NCBI GenBank assembly: GCA_949152475.1
Contig: OX424567.1
Span: 31,149,402-31,213,401 of the forward strand
From: Terebella lapidaria
Taxonomy: Eukaryota > Annelida > Polychaeta > Terebellida > Terebellidae
Reading direction: 5' to 3'
DNA length: 64,000 bases
The number at the start of each line of letters is the position of its first letter. Position 1 is the stretch's first letter. The translations under genes and the position numbers were made by a program. The notes beneath the pieces are model-generated. The model was not told the DNA's origin. It worked only from the letters and a program-made list of their open reading frames with translations, and did not search any database. This document shows, one piece after another, positions 10,162-22,140 of this stretch.

Positions 10162-10206
10162 ATCAACATAGGTCATTCCAGAACTAGTTGAATGACCTAT
10201 GTTGAT
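10162..10206. repeat. Perfect 17-bp inverted repeat unique to copy A
   Basis: ATCAACATAGGTCATTC at 10162-10178 is followed after 11 bases by its exact reverse complement at 10190-10206. Copy B has only the left arm, then ~100 bp of different sequence absent from A. The word gatcatcatgatct then occurs twice in A (10204-10240). This looks like a fold-back, templated replacement in copy A. Confidence 0.85.
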
Positions 10207-10378
10207 CATCATGATCTAGTTGATCATCATGATCTCGATGATAAATACGCCGAATCTGCTATCAGTATGCAGCAAGAACTGTTTACATGTTATTTTGTTT
10301 TTGGAATCCATGACGGGTGCCACACGTGATTCAGCTAATGCCCAGTCTTCCCAGAACACCTAATTTCACCCCTTATGG

Positions 10379-10600
10379 TTAATGTGGGGGGTCATGAAGG
10401 TCCACACTATTTTCCGAGTTTGCCTGACACTGGACTTTGAGATTGGATAACGGACTTGGTTTTGTTTGCTCAGAATACTCTGCACTTGGGTATTCTATCG
10501 TATCTGGCGTGTTTTGTTCAACGTCTTTCCACAATCGTAATGCTGTAATTTGAACGACCCTACCTTCAGGTGAAACAATATGCCAATTTACATTACCCAA
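10379..10600 (-). CDS. Small conserved open frame, weakly CUB-like, function unknown (copy A)
   Basis: A 73-codon minus-strand frame, open in both A and B (20731-20952) with one residue changed. The segment NWHIVSPEGRVVQITALRLW resembles the WxIxSPxGxxVxLxF core of CUB domains, but the cysteines are missing and the rest does not fit. It opens at TTG and has no clear splice acceptor. The 3' part (EQTKPSPLSNL) has a decayed relative at 61700-61750 on the plus strand, where stops interrupt it. It could be an exon relic or chance. Confidence 0.25.
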   Translation of the reverse strand: MGNVNWHIVSPEGRVVQITALRLWKDVEQNTPDTIEYPSAEYSEQTKPSPLSNLKVQCQANSENSVDLHDPPH

Positions 10601-11520
10601 TTAAAAAACGGAAACTTTCACATCAATACTGTCCAATTAATTATTTGAAACAGATATTTGTCGGCATGTAATTGAAATCTCGAACTAAGATCTGAAGCCG
10701 GTATAATGTCTACAACTGATTGCCACAGCTAACACATTTCTATTCATGAAAAAAGTCCCAAATAAAACTACCGTTTTCTATGTAAACTTTATTTTCAGAT
10801 TCCCAAACACGCAAAAGCGTATATCAATTCAACAAATCATAGAAAAAGTGTGATAACAAAGTAATCAGATACGAGATAGTATTGAATGATTTACATAAGA
10901 GTGAGATGATCGCATGAAATGATTTATGGACGAACTATAACTTGGTGGATGTTATATGGAAGAATCAAAATCAATTGCATCAGAAGAAAGGCCAGTTCAC
11001 CCATTTAGTAGAATATAAGAGTCAGTGATTGTGTTGCCGATGTTGGCAAAAATATTTCCAGTGCATCCCTTAATGAACGGCAACATAGCGTGAAATGATA
11101 TAGAACTCTCTTGCAGTGGCCGCAGCGACACGATGGTGTGTCGATGACGTGTACATTCGTACATACCGGTAAATCGTGATTTAACAAGCTGCACCATATT
11201 CTCAGTCGGGATAAAATAATATTTACATGGTGTGGTCCCACATAAAACATAGGTCATTTGACAGTGTGTCTACTTGCTTCAGTTTTGCTTTAAAATATTG
11301 ATGAAGTCTGCATTTCTCTGCACCAATGATAATCAATTCCATTCTCTGATGGTATTGTGGATAAATGAAATACGTGAACATCGCAGCCGAGCAATGCTGG
11401 AGCTGATATCACCAGCTGATTTTAAATTATACTAAGATCACTCCCGGGCTGTAGATTCGGAGAGAGTAAGCCAGTTAACATCTCTCAGTAATCTTAATGT
11501 ATCATAACGAGCATTTGCAC
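10601..11520. other. Non-coding stretch of copy A
   Basis: Shared nearly base-for-base with 20953-21870. Overlapping minus-strand frames near 10997-11257 are open in both copies. They lack any domain, and the copies are too similar to judge selection. I see no RNA gene. Confidence 0.4.
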
Positions 11521-11696
11521 CGGCCACAACTCATATTTTTTTAGCCTCTCAAGTTTGGCTAAATCTGCATAACAACGTCGGCATATTCTATCGTTGGTTG
11601 AATCATCCAGATGTGGAAGGGTTCTAATGATTCCCTGTCAAACCGAAATTTGAAGGAATTGAAAAGGGTAAAATAAGTTTGGCTTTATCATATATA

Positions 11697-11960
11697 TTAC
11701 ATGTGGGTAGACCAAGATAAATCCCGTGTAAGAATAACCCGAAGATGCTTAATAATAATATGCTTTTTCACTTCTGCGTGAATTGAAAAATCCTTATCCT
11801 TTTCGGCTAAAGTGACCGAGGGTGTTGATTTGATGTGCGTTTGTTGGATATCAGCAAGGATGGGGATCTGGAAACCAACCATTTCTTGTACTCGCAATAC
11901 TGAAATTAATAAAGGCCCAAGCACAGAGCCTTGTGGAACACAAGCACGTATGTTGCAAAG
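11697..11960 (-). pseudogene. Decayed LINE reverse transcriptase fragment (copy A)
   Basis: On the minus strand, upstream sequence encodes CVPQGSVLGPLLI, the conserved RT block before the catalytic FADD. The frame then continues after an internal deletion into HLRVILTRDLSWSTHM, the C-terminal LGVxxDxxLSWxxHI block. Everything between, including the FADD motif, is missing. Copy B keeps only the downstream half (about 22020-22130), because the Penelope-like element begins there. This is an old Jockey/CR1-like remnant, not the same family copy as the full-length LINE at 3056. Confidence 0.7.
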
Positions 11961-13337
11961 GATTAACAGAACTACTCTGCTTGGTTGATGTGTTATTGGG
12001 ATCAGTGTTTGTGACGTTATATTCGATTTGTCCCTGGAATTGTGTACACTGGACTTACCACACGAATTGCAGATAATAATTTATCCATAGGATATGTTGA
12101 TATAAAGTCACTCGTCTATATACAATATTACAGCTGGGGTATGTTTTTGAGATATTTTGCTTCTACATAAGTACATGTACACCTGGAAAAAAATCTATAC
12201 TCTGATTTTTTAAACTTGTTTACACCGTTTTTGCCATGAGTTTAGTCAAGTAACTTCGAGCGAACTATTCAACTGAATATTGCATGTCAGGGGTATAAAC
12301 GGCAATTAATTTACACAAACCTGGCTTCCGGAACGCTATCTGTTTCTTTAAAAACACAAAAGTTTCATTTAAGGGATGATTTTATTTTATTTATATGTTC
12401 TTTAGCCAGGGTAGCCTGGTCAGTGTGCAAAGAAAAAACACTGGTCTCCCCCAGGGCCCTGGATGCTCGAGCCATGGGCGCCGACATATCTTGTTTGTTT
12501 CTCGACCACCGATGACGGAATCCAAATGGTCAAGTTCAAATTTGGCATAATAAGCCCCCAAACCCTCTACATGTCTATGTGCTGACTTTTTCATGGAGCT
12601 TTCATGCCAAACTATCGACGCCCGTTTTGGCAGGTAAACCTTCAGACACCTACTCCAAATGAGGATTTTCTTCGTCTTTGACATAAAATCTGTCGAATTG
12701 ATGGCAAACTTCCAATATTCCACAGATGTATAATGCATAAATCGATGTGTTAGGATTGAGAAAATAACGTAAGATCCTCAAATTATCCAAAAACGTCCAA
12801 AATGGCGGAGCCGATGGAAATTGACGTTCCCAGAATGCAAAGCAAATTTTACCGCAATGACGCATATTATGGAACACACAATTTTCTGTGCAACAATACG
12901 TGCATGCATACATCATCTTGCGTGTGACATTCTCTGGCGCTATGATGAAGTAAACACGATGATACGTCTGCGACGCCACGGCTAAATTTACCGTAATTTG
13001 ACGTATTGTATCACATGACAATTAAGGTGTTCCATGCAGGGATGCGAATTTTTATTTTAAACTGGCCTTTCAATTCGCCCAGTAGGCATATGTATCATGA
13101 TATCAGATGCAGATATTTCTCATGGTTTTCAATATTTTTTTTTATTTTTTTTTTTTAAATGAAATACCATTTTAGTAGGCGTAGATCTATCTGTTACATT
13201 GAGTTCAAAATAAATTTTTACTTATTAGGAATATGAATGAAGTAGGCCTATGTTTTTCATCATAATATACTGTCGTGGTGCTGATGATGTGCTCGAGCTC
13301 TAATGTCGTCCCCCGCAGTTAGCTGCATTTTCTTGTT
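11961..13337. other. Copy A-specific segment without recognised genes
   Basis: There is no counterpart in copy B, where this place is taken by the Penelope-like units and a 450-bp block. Open frames at 12391-13021 on the minus strand are short and domain-free. The sequence around 12430-12500 is GC-richer, and poly(T) occurs at 13135-13156. I cannot assign a function. Confidence 0.4.
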
Positions 13338-14329
13338 GTTTAAAAGTTATTATTCGAACTATTGATATTAAATACATAAGTCTGTATGCCGCTCTCACTG
13401 CATAAATTGACACCATATATTTGTCCTAGCAGTCATATGGCTCAGTGCACACAAATATTACATCCAGTGCCTCATAGCCTGGTTACTTGGGGAGTGATGG
13501 GAGTCGCCGTTGTTTTGTTTAGTGAACAAACTGATTTCGGGTCGAAGCGTTTCCACAAAATATTTGCTCACCTGGACGAACATTCAGTGAGTGGTACCAG
13601 TAATTATTGGTGCAAAAGAAAGTCAGTCATCTTTCAAACGCACAAACAACCGTTGTTTTGCTTATAGGTAAACTAAGATAACAATGTTTTATAAGCAAAA
13701 CGGTTGAATTTATAAGTAGTCTGGCCTATTCTGGCCCATCTAAACCAGGCGTTTGTGAGGATTTATTGGGAGACCAATTGGGACGAATTGCCAAAATGTT
13801 TACTATGAGAAAGTTATGATGTTAAAAGTGGGCTGTTAAATATACATGTGTATGTATCCACACCATCCATGATCATGTACAATATCAACGGATGAAAAAA
13901 AACATACTACTATATACGTGAAATATCTTTGAATCGTAATTGACTTGAAATGAACTCTACTGTGTTCTAATAATGAAAAAGTTTATCAATCACGCAAAAG
14001 TTAATTAACAATTTGCAATTATAATGAATTATATCAAACTTCATAATTCACAACATCTTATACTTGTATTATCGTAGATTCTTTTTTAATACACATCTTT
14101 TATACTGAAAATTTTCATAATTTAGTATAAAAATTGCAGGGCGCAACAATTGTGCAAACCCTTTTGTCACGAACAGTGTTATGTTTTATTACGCATGCGC
14201 AAATATTGTTAGCTTGTTTTTGTAATCCTCATCGTTGAATGACTCACATAGATGCATTTGCCACACAAAAAAAGAAGTTACGAAAACAACACTGTGTCGT
14301 GTTTAATTTAATTGCAAGCCTTTTGCATT

Positions 14330-14566
14330 ATTAAGGTCTCTTGTGTCGTTGCTAATTGTAACCTGATAGGATTTATATGGGTTTCCCCTCTTGTACACCT
14401 GACAATTGCGACCTTCTTTGGAGAAAATTACAAGATAAACATTGAAAACATGACCATATCTATGTTGAACTATTTCCTACAACATCCCGTAGAACTGGTG
14501 ATTATCTTACTGAACAAAATCAATGGAAGTTTCATGGAAATAAAAGTTACCAACTATACGTTGTGA
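14330..14566 (+). CDS. Short open frame kept in three duplicated copies, unknown function (copy A)
   Basis: A frame of about 80 residues starting FCIIKVSCVVANCN. The related frame in B lies at 32466-32702, and a more diverged one in C at 42452-42787 retains VVANCN followed by a hydrophobic FxWV stretch. About 180 bases upstream, all three keep a possible acceptor ending TGCAG followed by gcaa-aattgtg. A gcatgcgcaaat word also lies between the acceptor and the frame. There is no recognisable domain. The A and B tails differ by frameshift. It may be an exon relic of a gene the array once carried. Confidence 0.25.
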   Translation: MKVSCVVANCNLIGFIWVSPLVHLTIATFFGENYKINIENMTISMLNYFLQHPVELVIILLNKINGSFMEIKVTNYTL

Positions 14567-16317
14567 CAGCATCCGTCTCCGTGACACCTTTTTACAAATC
14601 AGATTCATATTCAAATTGTAACGCAAAAGTGCTTTACATGCAAAATATCACGACATTATAGCTTCATTAAGTTTTATGTGCCGTGGTAAAATTCATCTCT
14701 GGTTCTGTAGTCAATGAGGAAGATCAGATGTATTCTTGTCATTTATTGCCCCCTCAACCTCCCCCCCCCCTCAACAACAACAAAAAACCCGCAACTTCAG
14801 AACAACACATCAATTTATTAGGAAGTAAATATTGATGGCTATATCTTCTATAGGCAAGGGTTTGCATTTATATTGTAGGTGGGGGAAATTTTGTTGGAAT
14901 TCATTTTGGAACTTTATTCCTCAACTGAATATTCTTCTGGAACCTTTTTGAAAAAGTACATCTGCTGAAGACGACGTACACGTAGTCACTCCGGTTTTCA
15001 GATTCAGACTGATCACGTTCTCCAGAATTTCATGCTTTTATACCCTCCCGAGCTGCGTGACGTCACTGGTCACATGACTTTTGAGCTTTTCTTGAAAATT
15101 TCTTACAGTTTGATGCTCAACATTCACGTTTGGATTGGTAAAATAAACCCATAAGTAATGCCCTGGCATGTCCTCCCCGTGCATTTATACCTCGAAACGG
15201 AAAGAGATTGTAATGAGCTTGCAGACTGAGGCTTGAGATTGTAGTTTTGTGGAATGGCACTCGCCATGTGTGTGTCGTTCTGATGCTAGTTCTATGTGTT
15301 AGATATCGATGTGGCTCCTAAGTGGATTCATCGCTGTTATGTCTTGTATAACTATAGGTTGTGGCTTCTGTAGATGCTGCCAGAGAGTTTTCTTTGTGTA
15401 CTCTTGTATGTTTTCTTCTTGCTTAAAACACCACTTCACTGCTCGTCAAATTTAAAATAATCCTACGTGTAAGCAAGTCATGAAATTCTAAAATGATCAT
15501 AAAGTGCAACCGTTATCAGTAAAATATTTCATTCAAATATCTATCAGACAAATACCTAAGCATAACAATATATCCTTGTTTTGAATAATCTTGATTAGGT
15601 ACTGACTTCAGTCATAAGTTATCATTAGTTCGTGTCTTGATGACAGCATCTCATTCCTGTCGGATACACCCTGGTGTGTTTTTGTGTAACGATGTTTGTG
15701 TGCTAGTAACCACTACACACCGATAATAATGGACATCTGTCTAGACATTCATAATTATGTGAGAACAGGATATTGGATAGTAATTTGCGAATGCCGAGAC
15801 GGCGAAGGCAGCAACAATGATACTCAAGAACCATGTTATCACGTACATAAGAGGGCATGAGTTCGAGTCCTTTGCCAAGATTGCTGTTCCATCGTACAAT
15901 CTACAGATCAGTGCATGACACAAATATTATAGTTGTGAAAATGGTGGCTATATTTCCAAGCAGGTATAGATGAGCAATCTAAGGAAAACATGCACGAGTA
16001 CCTGTATAACCATCGAAACCCTTGGTACATGCCATGATGGGTTACCACCGCCTAACAGCTCTACTCGTGTAAACTGATCGAGGAAAGCAATAGGAATTGT
16101 ATAGTGTAATAGGAACAAATCCTAATTATATCCTTGCGATGATTAATAACTAACCTGCATGATGTCACGACATGACAGGGCGACAACACTAATCCAGTGT
16201 CATTTTCATGTTTTCCATCTTCGTGATGTCTTTGGAAATGTGCATCACATTACGTGATTGTAAGGATAATAGAACACATTGCGCTCGCCTTGCCTTCATC
16301 TTCAGCCTGAAGAATAA
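14567..16317. other. Non-coding stretch of copy A
   Basis: AT-rich sequence shared with 32703-34560 at moderate divergence, including a C-rich tract at 14752-14771. I see no frame, RNA gene or terminal repeat that would mark a feature. Confidence 0.4.
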
Positions 16318-16503
16318 ATGTTGCTGGATTTTATTGATATAGCTTCCAATTGTCACTCGGAAATGAACACTTACTATTGGTTCCTGTTACCTAGAGCACT
16401 TCTGTCAACGAAACATCATTCAGATAGCATTAGTCTTCCCTTTCTTGATATTGAACAAACAACATATATTTATTTTGGAATCAACAAGCAGACCTTAACA
16501 TAG
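16318..16503 (+). CDS. Short ATG-started frame after a possible splice acceptor (copy A)
   Basis: An ATG frame beginning MLLDFIDIASNC. Copy B (34561-34803) has MLLDFIEIASKC and stays similar for ~38 residues before diverging. Just upstream both copies have a pyrimidine-rich run ending in CAG (cttcatcttcag in A, ctttttcttccag in B), then cctgaagaataa before the ATG. This could be a first coding exon, or chance conservation in a duplicated region. No domain is recognised. Confidence 0.25.
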   Translation: MLLDFIDIASNCHSEMNTYYWFLLPRALLSTKHHSDSISLPFLDIEQTTYIYFGINKQTLT

Positions 16504-16647
16504 ACCAATCAGCACAATCCCACTGGGAGGGGATTATTACCACGCTTCTGGTTCTACGCATTCGCTATGCATGTCGCAGGGCTCAGTGGCAGCTCAGTGT
16601 TACGTCGGTAATTCAATATCGTTTGACTAAATATCAAAGGCAAATAC

Positions 16648-17262
16648 AAACACAAACTCACCCATCGGATATCACATCAATATAATTATAACAAAATGTG
16701 ATAGAATGAACCGAAATTTTAGTGGGAAATTACGAAGCCTCGATAGCTCACTCGTACAGCAGTTGCTTTGTGAGCGGATTATCTGTGATTCGAATCCCGG
16801 TCAAGTCAAACTGCGTTTTTCACTAAATTTTTCTCCATCTATAACAAGATGGTTTGTGAAAACTGGAACGTTCATTCCAAGCTATATTACTGACATCTGG
16901 ATTTAGAATAATTGTGGTCACAAACTAACCTATCGGATGCCACACCGTCCTTGACAAATGTGCTGCCTCGTATAAAGGACAATACTAGTTCTATCATATT
17001 ATGATATCAAGTTATTATTATATTTAATTTGCCACATTTTCTAAACGTCTGCAACACACGAATCGCATCGAAGCTAAAAGTCATTATCATATTTGTCAGG
17101 CAAGCTTTTCTACGATACGGCAACCAGCTCTGTGTATTCATTTTCACGTTACAGTAATCATCAGTACACGTTACGGTAATCAACAATGGTTTTTGAAAAT
17201 GGATATTTGAACAATTTAACGCGAACAATAAATTATAGACTGTAAACGGTGGCAAAGGCACC
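16648..17262. other. Spacer between segmental copies A and B
   Basis: Sequence not shared with the end of copy B. It holds the tRNA-like SINE head described separately and a cacgttacagtaatc / cgttacggtaatc pair near 17145-17185 related to the palindrome at 101-127. Nothing else is recognised. Confidence 0.5.
16737..16807 (+). pseudogene. tRNA-like sequence, probable tRNA-derived SINE head
   Basis: It has a TAGCTCACTCG A-box-like word at 16744-16754 and a near-consensus B box, GATTCGAATCC, at 16787-16797. The spacing fits a tRNA. The acceptor ends (GCCTCGA with TCAAGTC) pair only partly and the D and T stems are degenerate, so it is not a functional tRNA. Such heads are typical of SINEs transcribed by RNA polymerase III. 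A body of ~100 bp may follow, but I cannot define the 3' end. Confidence 0.5.
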
Positions 17263-17389
17263 ATCATGATTCGCATATGCCTCGCCTAGTTCTGATATCT
17301 TTAGAATAGCCTGTTTTCGGTGAACTTAAATTCGAATCGTATCATCTGCGGTCATTTTAACGACTATCGTAACGTACGTTGCGGTAATC

Positions 17390-18920
17390 GACGGTAATCG
17401 GGGTATCTACAGTGACTTGAACAGATGTGTGCAAATCATGTCATTGCGGGCCAAATCAAGCAGACAATCGTGTTTGAACCTAACTTTGTTTAATAAAAGA
17501 ATAGGTATGGAGTGAAAAGAAACTAAAATGGAGATAGTCATGCAGTCACAGTAAAGTTATTCTGATGAAGCCAGACACATTAAATAACAGCTTCTGATTG
17601 ATGCCAATAATACAGCCTCGGGTTAATCTTACAGCCTCTAATTAAGATTAATATATCGATATTCATTATAAACATTTCCTGCTCCCCTCAAATCTGTAAT
17701 GTATTTTAGGGCATGAAGATCCAATGTTCATGTGTTGTTCAGCCCCAGGGCCTTTCACACTATGAAACGTCAGAAACGTCTTGTTAGAAACGTCTTGTGT
17801 GTTTTACTCAATAAGTAAGTCATAGTCAATGCAAGGTGTCAGATGACAAATACTAAAACGAGGATACTCATTTATTCTGAATAGAAAAAATATCGTGTGT
17901 ATACTCGAGCCATAACATTTTATATTCCGACAACAACAGGATCTGTTTGGGGCACGGAATACTGATTGGCAACCAATGTCCTTCAACAAACCAGATTGGT
18001 CCCACTCTTATATGTGTCCCAATTGGCTGAGTAGGAAATATGACCATTGTAGTGTGCGAACACACGTCATTTCTTGGGAACGTAATCATATTTTTTTGTG
18101 GAAGTTAACACCACATTTGTTGTAAGAACCATGTGATATGAACATGTCATAGACACATGAATAAATTTTTCTAGAGAGACGCTGGAAGTGATACTCTCAC
18201 GATTCACGTTGTAGCTGTCATACTTTCATAAAAATAAGTTTCATGACAGCTTCATAATTTTGTTTACTTTTATGAGTGAATGATTTTTTTTCCCTGCAGA
18301 ACAGTTCACACCATGATCAATGGTCCATAATCATGATATGTGTCAGGTATTGTTGACCACTTTCCCTGATATGCTTCCCCTATGACTCCTAAATATGATC
18401 ACTTCAACTTCTCGCTAACAGGTGCAATGTAGAGTCAGTGAGTCACAGAGTACATCCACGTACAATAGCATATGTCTGTACTGGTCTCAATACATTACTA
18501 TCCCAAGAAGAATTATAGTGTTTTTGTCTTGCTGGATGTCAAAGTTCACCTGTCAGTAAAACAGGCTTTTTGGTCATAGTTTTGGATCAATCAGAATAAT
18601 CGGATGAACTTGAAATTTTGTGTGTTTAATTGGCTGTCATGTCGCAATTTTTCACCAAATTTCATAATCATATCAAATAAAAATTGTATCATGATGGTCT
18701 AGTCTGAATTATCTTGACAATTTTCATCAAATCAAAAAATTTGTCCAATACAAATTGTAATATTTTTTTATCTTAAGTTCGCGATATTGGGCAGCTGTTA
18801 GTTGATATCCGAAATATTGACATTAAATACATGTGTCTATGACATGCAGTTATCGTTCACTGCATAAATTGATGCCATACATTTGTTCTGGCACACATGT
18901 AGTCTCAGTTCACAGACACT
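17390..18920. other. Non-coding stretch of copy B
   Basis: Matches 128-1655 of copy A with a few substitutions and small indels. No gene is recognised. Confidence 0.5.
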
Positions 18921-19004
18921 GTGTATATTTTGTTCATTGCCAGATATCGTGACTACTTTTGGGGTGAAATGAGTCGCCTCTGTGATTTTGTTACCCAAGA
19001 TGTG

Positions 19005-19265
19005 TTAATTTGGTCGGTGAACACACATGTTTCGGATGAACATGTTTCCCGCAAAATATTTTTCTGCTTCATCTGGCAGTGCATGCCGTCTTCCCAAATG
19101 ACCCTTGCTATTTTTGTATCGGCCAACTGTATGGTCCTGCAGGGTGGATCTTGGAACATGGTATCGTCTTGCAGCCTTCCGCACGCTCCAGCCTTCTTCA
19201 GTCACAGCACTGCTCGCCTTCCCCCAGTCATCTTGGGTATAAGGATTCTTGGCCTTGTTGGGCAT
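19005..19265 (-). pseudogene. HTH-psq domain fragment of a pogo/Tigger-like transposase (copy B)
   Basis: The copy B partner of 1740-2000, identical in length and with one residue changed (Lys to Glu before GWSVRKA). It carries the same psq helix-turn-helix segment and the same missing catalytic domain. Its open state in both copies is expected from their recent duplication and does not by itself show function. Confidence 0.6.
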
Positions 19266-20312
19266 GTTATGATAAAACGCCCAATAAATTATTGGTGCAA
19301 GATCTATTAAATTTTGTCAAGGACCAGCCCACATTTCGCTCAAGTATTCAACCATGGTTCGGATATTGAAATATTTGGAGTAAAATATCCCATAACATAG
19401 TAAATCTGTTAGTTGTGAAACTTATTATTATTATATATTACCAAGGAATAAGTGGAAGTATGACAGAATAAAACATAATAATTATGTACTATAGGCCAAT
19501 AAATGGGTTGACCTCTAAACATTATGGTTGAGCCCTTGAACATCCACTTTTTTTAATACACATTCAGGTTTTGCTTGTGTAATATGTTTCTTATGATAAA
19601 GGATACATAGGTTGGTCAAACTCGAGTACAAAAATAGTTTTAGATGGTTGATTTCACGTATTGATGATGAAAAAATCCACTTCTCAGATAAAATCATCTG
19701 CTATGACCACCACTAAAACTTGTCCTACAGTCCGCAAATTACTCACACCCTAAACCGCCCCCTGGCGATCAAAATGCGCTCCCTGGTGAACAAACAATAC
19801 ACTGCACATTCAAAACATGGCTTTTCTGTAAAACAGTCATTTATTTCCCGATAAATTTGTTTCCTTGACAAACATATTTTAACATTGATTTAAACGTACG
19901 ATCATTAGCATGATTAGGTACCGGGCCGATCAAAGGTACCCTAACGCTAATACAAGAAAACGGCTCTCAGAAACTGTTGCGCGCGATATATAATTTTTTT
20001 GTCATTTTGTTTATATAGAGAGTGATGCCTGAATCTTTGATTGACGTGGATTATTAACTCAACCAGAAATATAATACTTTTTAGACCGAACAGGCCGTAA
20101 TCATGATCTACGTCAGGTAAATGTTGACTGATTTCCATGATATGCTTCTCCCATGACTCCTAAATTTGATCACTTCAACGACTCGCTAATCAGGTGCAAT
20201 GTATGCTCAGTAAGTCACTGAGTACATCCGCAAATAATAGTGTCTGTACTAAAGGATTGGTTTACTATTTTCAGAAGCATTCTAATGTTTTTGTCCTACT
20301 CGAAGTTAGATC

Positions 20313-20320
20313 TACCTGTG
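20313..20320. repeat. Empty target site of the LINE in copy B
   Basis: A single TACCTGTG in the continuous sequence gaagttagatc-TACCTGTG-taatgaagc. The left half equals 3035-3055 and the right half equals 10035-10055 of copy A. It is the unoccupied allele-equivalent of the LINE insertion. Confidence 0.92.
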
Positions 20321-22130
20321 TAATGAAGCTTTGTGAAATCGATCGAACCTTCCCCAGTTGCTCCTCTGCCAATCGGTAGGTACACCTTGCTTTAGAACAA
20401 GATTTTGTTTTCTTATTATATATTTCCCCTTTTCTAAGCATCAACATAGGTCATTCCAGAACTAGTTGAATACATGAGGAATTCGCTACCCAAGTTCCCA
20501 ACTAGACTCTAAATTGCTGTGACAAGGTTACGTTTCAACAAGATTGATAGCTGTTTTCAACAAATTTTATGGACGTCATCATGATCTCGATGATAAATAC
20601 ACCGAATCTGCTATCAGTATGCAGCAAGAACTGCTTACATGTTATTTTGTTTTTGGAATCCATGACGGGTGCCACACGTGATTCAGCTAATGCCCAGTCT
20701 TCCCAGAACACCTAATTTCACCCCTTATGGTTAGTGTGGGGGGTCATGAAGGTCCACACTATTTTCCGAGTTTGCCTGACACTGGACTTTGAGATTGGAT
20801 AACGGACTTGGTTTTGTTTGCTCAGAATACTCTGCACTTAGGTATTCTATCGTATCTGGCGTGTTTTGTTCAACGTCTTTCCACAATCGTAATGCTGTAA
20901 TTTGAACGACCCTACCTTCAGGTGAAACAATATGCCAATTTACATTACCCAATTAAAAAATGGAAACTTTCACATCAATACTGTCCAATTAATTATTTGA
21001 AACAGATATTTGTCGGCATGTAATTGAAATCTCGAACTAAGACCTGAAGCCGGTATAATGTCTACAACTGATTGCCACAGCTAACACATTTCTATTCATG
21101 AAAAAAGTCCCAAATAAAACTACCGTTTTCTATGTAAACTTCATTTTCAGATTCCCAAACACGCAAAAGCGTATATCAATTCAACAAATCATAGAAAAGG
21201 TGTGATAACAAAGTAATCAGATACGAGATAGTATTGAATGATTTACATAAGAGTGAGATGATCGCATGAAATGATTTATGGACGAACTATAACTTGGTGG
21301 ATGTTATATGGAAGAATCAAAATCAATTGCATCAGAAGAAAGGCCAGTTCACCCATTTAGTAGAATATAAGAGTCAGTGATTGTGTTGCCGATGTTGGCA
21401 AAAATATTCCCAGTGCATCCCTTAATGAACCGCAACATAGCGTGAAATGATATAGAACTTTCTTGCAGTGGCCGCAGCGACACGATGGTGTGTCGATGAC
21501 GTGTACATTCGTACATACCGGTAAATCGTGATTTAACAAGCTGCACCCTATTCTCAGTCGGGATAAAATAATATTTACATGGTGTGGTCCCACATAAAAC
21601 ATAGGTCATTTAACAGTGTGTCTACTTGCTTGAGTTTTGCTTTAAAATATTGATGAAGTCTGCATTTCTCTGCACCAATGATAATCAATTCCATTCTCTG
21701 ATGGTATTGTGGATAAATGAAATACGCGAACATCGCAGCCGAGCAATGCTGGAGCTGATATCACCAGCTGATTTTAAATTATACTAAGATCACTCCCGGG
21801 CTGTAGATTCGGAGAGAGTAAGCCAGTTAACATCTCTCAGTAATCTTTATGTATCATATCGAGCATTTGCTCCGGCCACAACTCATATTTTTTTAGCCTC
21901 TCAAGTTTGGCTAAATCTGCATAACAACGTCCGCATATTCTATCGTTGGTTGAATCATCCAGATGTGGAAGGGTTCTAATGATTCCCTGTCAAACCGAAA
22001 TTTGAAGGAATTGAAAAGGGTAAAATAAGTTTGGCTTTATTATATATATTACATGTGGGTAGACCAAGATAAATCCCGTGTAAGAATAACCCGAAGATGC
22101 TTAATAATAATATGCTTTTTCACTTCTGCG
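20321..22130. other. Non-coding stretch of copy B up to the Penelope-like element
   Basis: Matches 10043-11778 of copy A, except that copy B keeps ~100 bp (20470-20575) replaced by the inverted repeat in A. It contains the B partner of the 73-codon frame (20731-20952, minus strand) and, at the end, the truncated LINE remnant. Confidence 0.5.
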
Positions 22131-22140
22131 ATATCCTTGG

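Larger units (their letters stand above)
1..11778 (+). repeat. Segmental duplication copy A, part 1 (interrupted by a LINE)
   Basis: This block aligns co-linearly with 17263-22130 at very high identity, with only scattered substitutions and small indels. Copy A differs mainly by the LINE at 3056-10034. The boundary at 11778 is where copy B switches into the Penelope-like element. The left end may continue beyond the window. Position 1 matches position 17263 exactly, so the repeat unit is about 17.3 kb before later insertions. No host gene is evident inside it. Confidence 0.9.
13338..16647 (+). repeat. Segmental duplication copy A, part 2
   Basis: This part aligns with 31451-35153, from a shared gtttaaaagtt junction to a shared ggcaaatac end. 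Divergence is visibly greater than in part 1, with many substitutions, a 24-bp indel near 31630, and about 115 bp present in B but missing in A near 16599. Conserved short open frames at 14330-14566 and 16318-16503 are listed separately. Confidence 0.88.
17263..22130 (+). repeat. Segmental duplication copy B, part 1 (holds the empty LINE site)
   Basis: This is the near-identical partner of 1-3055 joined to 10035-11778. Copy B runs straight through the site that carries the LINE in copy A, so it preserves the pre-insertion sequence. It ends where the 5'-truncated Penelope-like unit begins. Confidence 0.9.

Noticed and set aside
15845..15870. GAGTTCGAGTCC, a B-box-like word
   Set aside because: No A box or cloverleaf can be formed upstream; copy B has lost the word.
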